This document shows, piece after piece, positions 61,237-64,000 of a DNA stretch of 64,000 nt. The position numbers and the translations under genes were made by a program. Origin of the DNA: Aquimarina aggregata (GTDB lineage: Bacteria > Bacteroidota > Bacteroidia > Flavobacteriales > Flavobacteriaceae); the NCBI RefSeq assembly GCF_001632745.1, contig NZ_LQRT01000046.1:310001-374000 (forward strand), in the 5' to 3' direction. Under the pieces are notes generated by a model. It did no database searches and had not been told where the DNA came from. It worked only from the letters and a program-made list of their open reading frames with translations. Each line of letters begins with the position of its first letter. Positions within the stretch are counted from its first letter, which is position 1.

Positions 61237-61264
61237 AAAGCTCTGGAATGCATCCCAGAGCTTT
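61237..61264 (-). terminator. terminator of the double-glycine peptide gene
   Basis: AAAGCTCTGG and CCAGAGCTTT form a 10-bp stem with an 8-nt loop. The T-run lies on the minus strand. A second stem, TATAGGAT CAT ATCCTATA (61271-61289), precedes it. Confidence 0.78.
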
Positions 61265-61336
61265 TAATGATATAGGATCATATCCTATAATCTAAAGTAA
61301 AAAGACTATCTAACCTTTTAAGATAATCTTTGCATA

Positions 61337-61543
61337 TTAAAATGCAAATGCTGCTAAGTCAGAACATATAAGTTGCGCTGTACATGTTTTTAAATTAAGG
61401 TGCCAGTTACATCCTTCTGGTGGTGCCGCCAAAGGAAATCTACAATCGTTAAGATCGTTCATTGGTAATCTGTCTAATCCCCCTTTTATATCTTTTTGTT
61501 GTGCTCTATTTAGTGGTTTCCCTATTTTTTTTAAATCTTTCAT
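61337..61543 (-). CDS. double-glycine leader peptide with four Cys (RiPP/bacteriocin-like)
   Basis: The 68-residue peptide starts MKDLKKIGKPLNRAQQKDI, then KGG at residues 20-22. The GKPLNRAQQKDIKGG leader matches the L-N-x-x-x-Q-x-x-I-x-GG signal recognised by peptidase-containing ABC transporters in Bacteroidota. The core of about 46 residues has four Cys and ends with hydrophobic residues (LAAFAF). The cysteines could form two disulfides or thioethers. No transporter is in the window. It lies 54 bp downstream of another leader peptide gene. Confidence 0.68.
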   Translation of the reverse strand: MKDLKKIGKPLNRAQQKDIKGGLDRLPMNDLNDCRFPLAAPPEGCNWHLNLKTCTAQLICSDLAAFAF

Positions 61544-61597
61544 AAGTCCTAATTTTAGTAATGTTTATTTTTTGCCCTTAATCTTTACGATATCTTA

Positions 61598-61747
61598 TTA
61601 GTGGATATCGTCTGTAGTACCTGTTAATGATCCTAATTTCTCGATAGCTTGTCTTTGTCTTTCGATTTCTGCAATTGCTGCTAATATGGCTAAACCATCG
61701 ATTCCACCATTAGTTTCTCTTAATTCTTTGTTTGTTAGGTTTTTCAT
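61598..61747 (-). CDS. double-glycine leader peptide, Cys-free
   Basis: The 49-residue peptide reads MKNLTNKELRETNGG (leader of 15), then IDGLAILAAIAEIERQRQAI and EKLGSLTGTTDDIH. The MKNLTNKEL start and GG at 14-15 fit the ComC/bacteriocin-type signal. The 34-residue core has a hydrophobic then charged helix and no Cys. It is upstream of, and in the same direction as, the Cys-containing peptide. Signalling or antimicrobial action is possible; neither can be chosen from sequence. Confidence 0.62.
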   Translation of the reverse strand: MKNLTNKELRETNGGIDGLAILAAIAEIERQRQAIEKLGSLTGTTDDIH

Positions 61748-61845
61748 TTTAATTGAATTTTAAATAGTACGCTTTGTATTGTTTCTTATTTTAATCTGGG
61801 GTAAAACTAGCTCGAAGAAATCTCAAATTCTGAGACAGCATAAAA

Positions 61846-61870
61846 AAAAGCAGTACGATGTACTGCTTTT
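61846..61870 (-). terminator. terminator of the T9SS protease gene
   Basis: AAAAGCAGTAC GAT GTACTGCTTTT forms an 11-bp perfect stem with a triloop and a minus-strand T-run. Confidence 0.88.
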
Positions 61871-61913
61871 ATAATATATAAAGTGAATAAAATTAGGTAG
61901 TCTACGACTTAAA

Positions 61914-63587
61914 TTATTCTACAAAGATTTTTTTAGTAAAACTTGCGTTAGAGGCACTATTCGCTATCTGAACAAAATATACTCCTGATGCTACTACCGA
62001 TAGGTCTATGGTATTGTTTCCTTTATTCATAGCACCTTGAAGAACCTTTTTACCCAAAACTGTAAAAACAATATAATTTAGTGTATCATCACCTATATTA
62101 GAAACAAAAAGTTCTCCTTTGGTTGGGTTAGGAAACAAAACAGTTTCTTTATTAGGTTCTTTTACGATCTCGGTATCACAAGCAATCACACCTGCATTAA
62201 CTTCTGACAACATATTTAGCACTATACAACCTGTATTTTCTGGATCCAACCAATCGGATAAACGTGTATCACTTGTAGTTCCAAAATCCCATGAAGTAGC
62301 AAATCTCCCGTAGTAATCATGTAAATCATTATCATTGGTTGATGCACATGCCGCATCTCCCCCATATAATTGCCCTATTATTCTTCCATTTTGGTCAAAT
62401 AATGCAGAACCAGAAGATCCTCCTTCGGTAACGCCTTGCTCCCAACCTAGACCAGCATTTGTAATATCCCAAGTTTCTGCTTCTGGTGTAAACCCACCAG
62501 CATTTTGTCTTATCTTGGTAACGCCGCTATCATCTCTGCATACTTTCATGATATCACCACTAGGATGGTGTATACCTACCACATATGTTGGTGTATTATC
62601 ACTCCTATCCCATCCAGCCCATTCTAAATCCCAAGCATTATCTAATCCTCCTGTTATCTCAATTAATTCGAAATCAGATTCTTGGTTTTTTGCCAAAACT
62701 TTTGATCCACTAGTTGTATAGTAGTTACTAGGACCATTATCTGTACTACTTGTTTCTGTTGCACATACTGTATTGGTGCTTATCCAATTAAACCTGAAAG
62801 ACCAATTTGCTTCATTTCCGCTACAGTGATTAGCAGTAAGAAGATAAGGAGCTTTATTATTACTCGTATTGTTTATTAAAGTTCCTGTACACCAATCACT
62901 CCCATTATTTAATATTAAGGCTACGGATTTTTTAAGTTTATCTTTTAATGGATCAAAATCAGATCCTATTGAACAATTTACATCTAAATTACAATCACCA
63001 GAATCGTTTAGTCTTTTTTGATGAGCTTCAAAATTACTTACACTTCTATATCCGTGAATGACAGAACCTATATGAAAGCTACCTAGCCCTTTTACTTTAG
63101 CTGGTATATAATATTCGATTGTTATTGTATCTCCGTCGGCAATCCAGGTTCCTAAAGATTTATTTTCATTATTCATCCTACTGGTATAGGCGCCTAAAGT
63201 GAAAGATTTATCCTGATTATATAGGTAAACCTCTGCTCCATCTGCCAACTCAAAAGCATCAAAAATAAAATTTAACGTATGAGCTCCAGGAGATTTAATA
63301 TTAATTCTCCAAATTTGATCTCCATTAGGTAGTTTTTCTATAACTCCAGAGTTCTTAAGATCTAAATCAACATTAAATTCATGTCCAAATCTAAAAGGTT
63401 TAGCACTATTTAAGTCATTTATAGCATCTTCTGCTTGAAGTTTTTTAAGATCAAAAGATGGCATTTCTACTACAGGAATATTTCTATTCAGTTTCATAGA
63501 AGAGCTTCTGGGGACTCCGTTTGTAACTTGACCATTAGTAATTAAACACCCAAGTAGGACTGTAACACAAAGAATAATTCTTTTCAC
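61914..63587 (-). CDS. T9SS-secreted trypsin-like serine protease (lysyl endopeptidase type)
   Basis: The 557-residue protein has a signal peptide (ILCVTVLLGCLITNGQ), an N-terminal propeptide/jelly-roll-like region (to about 195), an S1 protease domain and a type A T9SS sorting domain (FPNPTKGELFVSNIG ... GVYFVQIANS). Catalytic residues are visible: His254 in LLTANHCSG, Asp305 in ESDFELIEI and Ser392 in TEGGSSGSALFD. The pattern resembles Achromobacter lysyl endopeptidase, but Lys specificity is not shown. The start is GTG (63587-63585). It should be exported and processed outside the cell. Confidence 0.87.
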   Translation of the reverse strand: MKRIILCVTVLLGCLITNGQVTNGVPRSSSMKLNRNIPVVEMPSFDLKKLQAEDAINDLNSAKPFRFGHEFNVDLDLKNSGVIEKLPNGDQIWRINIKSPGAHTLNFIFDAFELADGAEVYLYNQDKSFTLGAYTSRMNNENKSLGTWIADGDTITIEYYIPAKVKGLGSFHIGSVIHGYRSVSNFEAHQKRLNDSGDCNLDVNCSIGSDFDPLKDKLKKSVALILNNGSDWCTGTLINNTSNNKAPYLLTANHCSGNEANWSFRFNWISTNTVCATETSSTDNGPSNYYTTSGSKVLAKNQESDFELIEITGGLDNAWDLEWAGWDRSDNTPTYVVGIHHPSGDIMKVCRDDSGVTKIRQNAGGFTPEAETWDITNAGLGWEQGVTEGGSSGSALFDQNGRIIGQLYGGDAACASTNDNDLHDYYGRFATSWDFGTTSDTRLSDWLDPENTGCIVLNMLSEVNAGVIACDTEIVKEPNKETVLFPNPTKGELFVSNIGDDTLNYIVFTVLGKKVLQGAMNKGNNTIDLSVVASGVYFVQIANSASNASFTKKIFVE

Positions 63588-63772
63588 AAATATTGATTTA
63601 ATATTAATTAATCTACGCTAAAGATTTACATTCCAAAAACTACTTGTCCCTTAACAAAACTAGAGAATTAATTCTAAAAATCAACATACTCCAACACCTA
63701 AAAAAATGTTTTATAAAACTTAAATTTTCAATATGGTATTATAATCTTACAAAAATATCCAAATCCATACGA

Positions 63773-64000
63773 CTACTTTCTTTCTAAGATTTTGATCATT
63801 TTAAAAGATTTAAGAAGATGAAACAGTCCTGGTAGGATTACTGCACCTCCTATTAATAGAGAAATTCCAAGTACCTTGATTACACTATCAGGGGCAATAT
63901 TATCTAATAAGCTTATGCTACCAGTGGTGGTTATTATAATATCTGGAAAGTGAGATACCATAGCTGCCAATAAAATTAAAAACACTTGTAATCCTGCAAA
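63773..64000 (-). CDS. cytochrome d ubiquinol oxidase subunit II-like, 3' part only
   Basis: The frame is open to the window edge (codons FAGLQ precede VFLILLAAMVSHFPDIIITT), so only the last 75 residues are seen and the GTG at 63985 is not a real start. Two membrane helices around SISLLDNIAPDSVIKVLGIS and a basic end (KSFKMIKILERK) resemble the CydB C-terminus (AG-x-QV-x-LIL, then a segment with AP and a final helix). Terminal oxidase function is inferred from this resemblance; the rest lies beyond the window. Confidence 0.55.
   Translation of the reverse strand, partial: FAGLQVFLILLAAMVSHFPDIIITTTGSISLLDNIAPDSVIKVLGISLLIGGAVILPGLFHLLKSFKMIKILERK

Noticed and set aside
62335..62721. 128-codon plus-strand frame opposite the T9SS protease
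   Set aside because: It is antisense to the catalytic domain; composition (Pro/Ser-rich) is that of a shadow frame.

Overview
The window is AT-rich chromosomal DNA from a member of the Bacteroidota, most likely a marine Flavobacteriaceae. An Aquimarina-like genus is my guess, and I cannot prove it from the sequence. The evidence is: many lipoproteins with the Bacteroidota signal pattern, type IX secretion (T9SS) C-terminal sorting domains, TonB receptor/PepSY uptake genes, family pairs typical of the phylum (PadR-PspC-GIN, RDD/SpoIIM/MoxR/DUF58), near absence of Shine-Dalgarno sites, several TAnnTTTG -7 promoter boxes, and an alginate-lyase-like enzyme. No phage, transposon, CRISPR array or rRNA operon is visible. 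One tRNA is present, tRNA-Pro(GGG).

Layout. 1-4.6 kb: a beta-propeller lipoprotein, a PlsC-type acyltransferase, a Nudix CoA pyrophosphatase divergent from and overlapping a cyclophilin lipoprotein, and a tiny lanthipeptide-type precursor gene with its own terminator. 4.6-11.6 kb: the conserved RDD / SpoIIM / membrane protein / DUF4129 / DUF4350 / MoxR / DUF58 cluster, with overlapping GTG or TTG starts. 11.6-15.1 kb: a PL7-like lyase lipoprotein, a GNAT acetyltransferase, an M57 (HEIGH) metallopeptidase lipoprotein and a DUF2141 protein. 15.1-21 kb: two thioredoxin-fold proteins, two related membrane-tethered HTH regulators that share an upstream 11-mer, and a lipoprotein with an aerolysin-like strand pattern. 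21-24 kb: oxyR with both redox cysteines, a small conserved protein, an AIM24-like protein and a DUF4442 protein. 24-31 kb: an envelope-stress-like block with PadR, PspC and two GIN-domain proteins. 31-38.4 kb: a T9SS cargo protein, trxB, a TRIC-type channel, a fasciclin protein, an ECF sigma/anti-sigma pair and others. 38.4-44.5 kb: a probable metal-uptake operon (Cys-rich membrane protein, porin-like gene broken by a stop codon, TonB receptor, two PepSY membrane proteins, 42-residue membrane peptide). 44.5-47 kb: a lipoprotein, an OmpA-family protein and small hypotheticals. 47-51.4 kb: a second DnaE polymerase with dinB (an inducible mutagenesis cassette). 52-54.2 kb: katG, preceded by an OxyR-like operator. 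55-58 kb: a double lipocalin-like lipoprotein, a second M57 peptidase and an avidin-like protein. 58.4-64 kb: Yip1-type and lipoprotein genes, tRNA-Pro, two double-glycine leader peptides, a T9SS trypsin-like protease and the 3' part of a probable cytochrome bd subunit II gene.

How the genes connect. OxyR (21 kb) and katG (52 kb) form a plausible peroxide regulon; the operator near katG supports this but is not proof. The dnaE2/dinB pair is expected to act in translesion synthesis. The 38-44 kb genes look like one uptake route across both membranes, damaged at its second gene. The most novel-looking items are: an avidin-fold protein with no signal peptide and several substituted biotin contacts; three ribosomal peptide precursors with no modification enzyme nearby; the regulator/aerolysin-like locus at 17-21 kb; and two long perfect palindromes, at 16.7 and 51.65 kb. 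I did not find a complete multi-gene defence or biosynthetic system.
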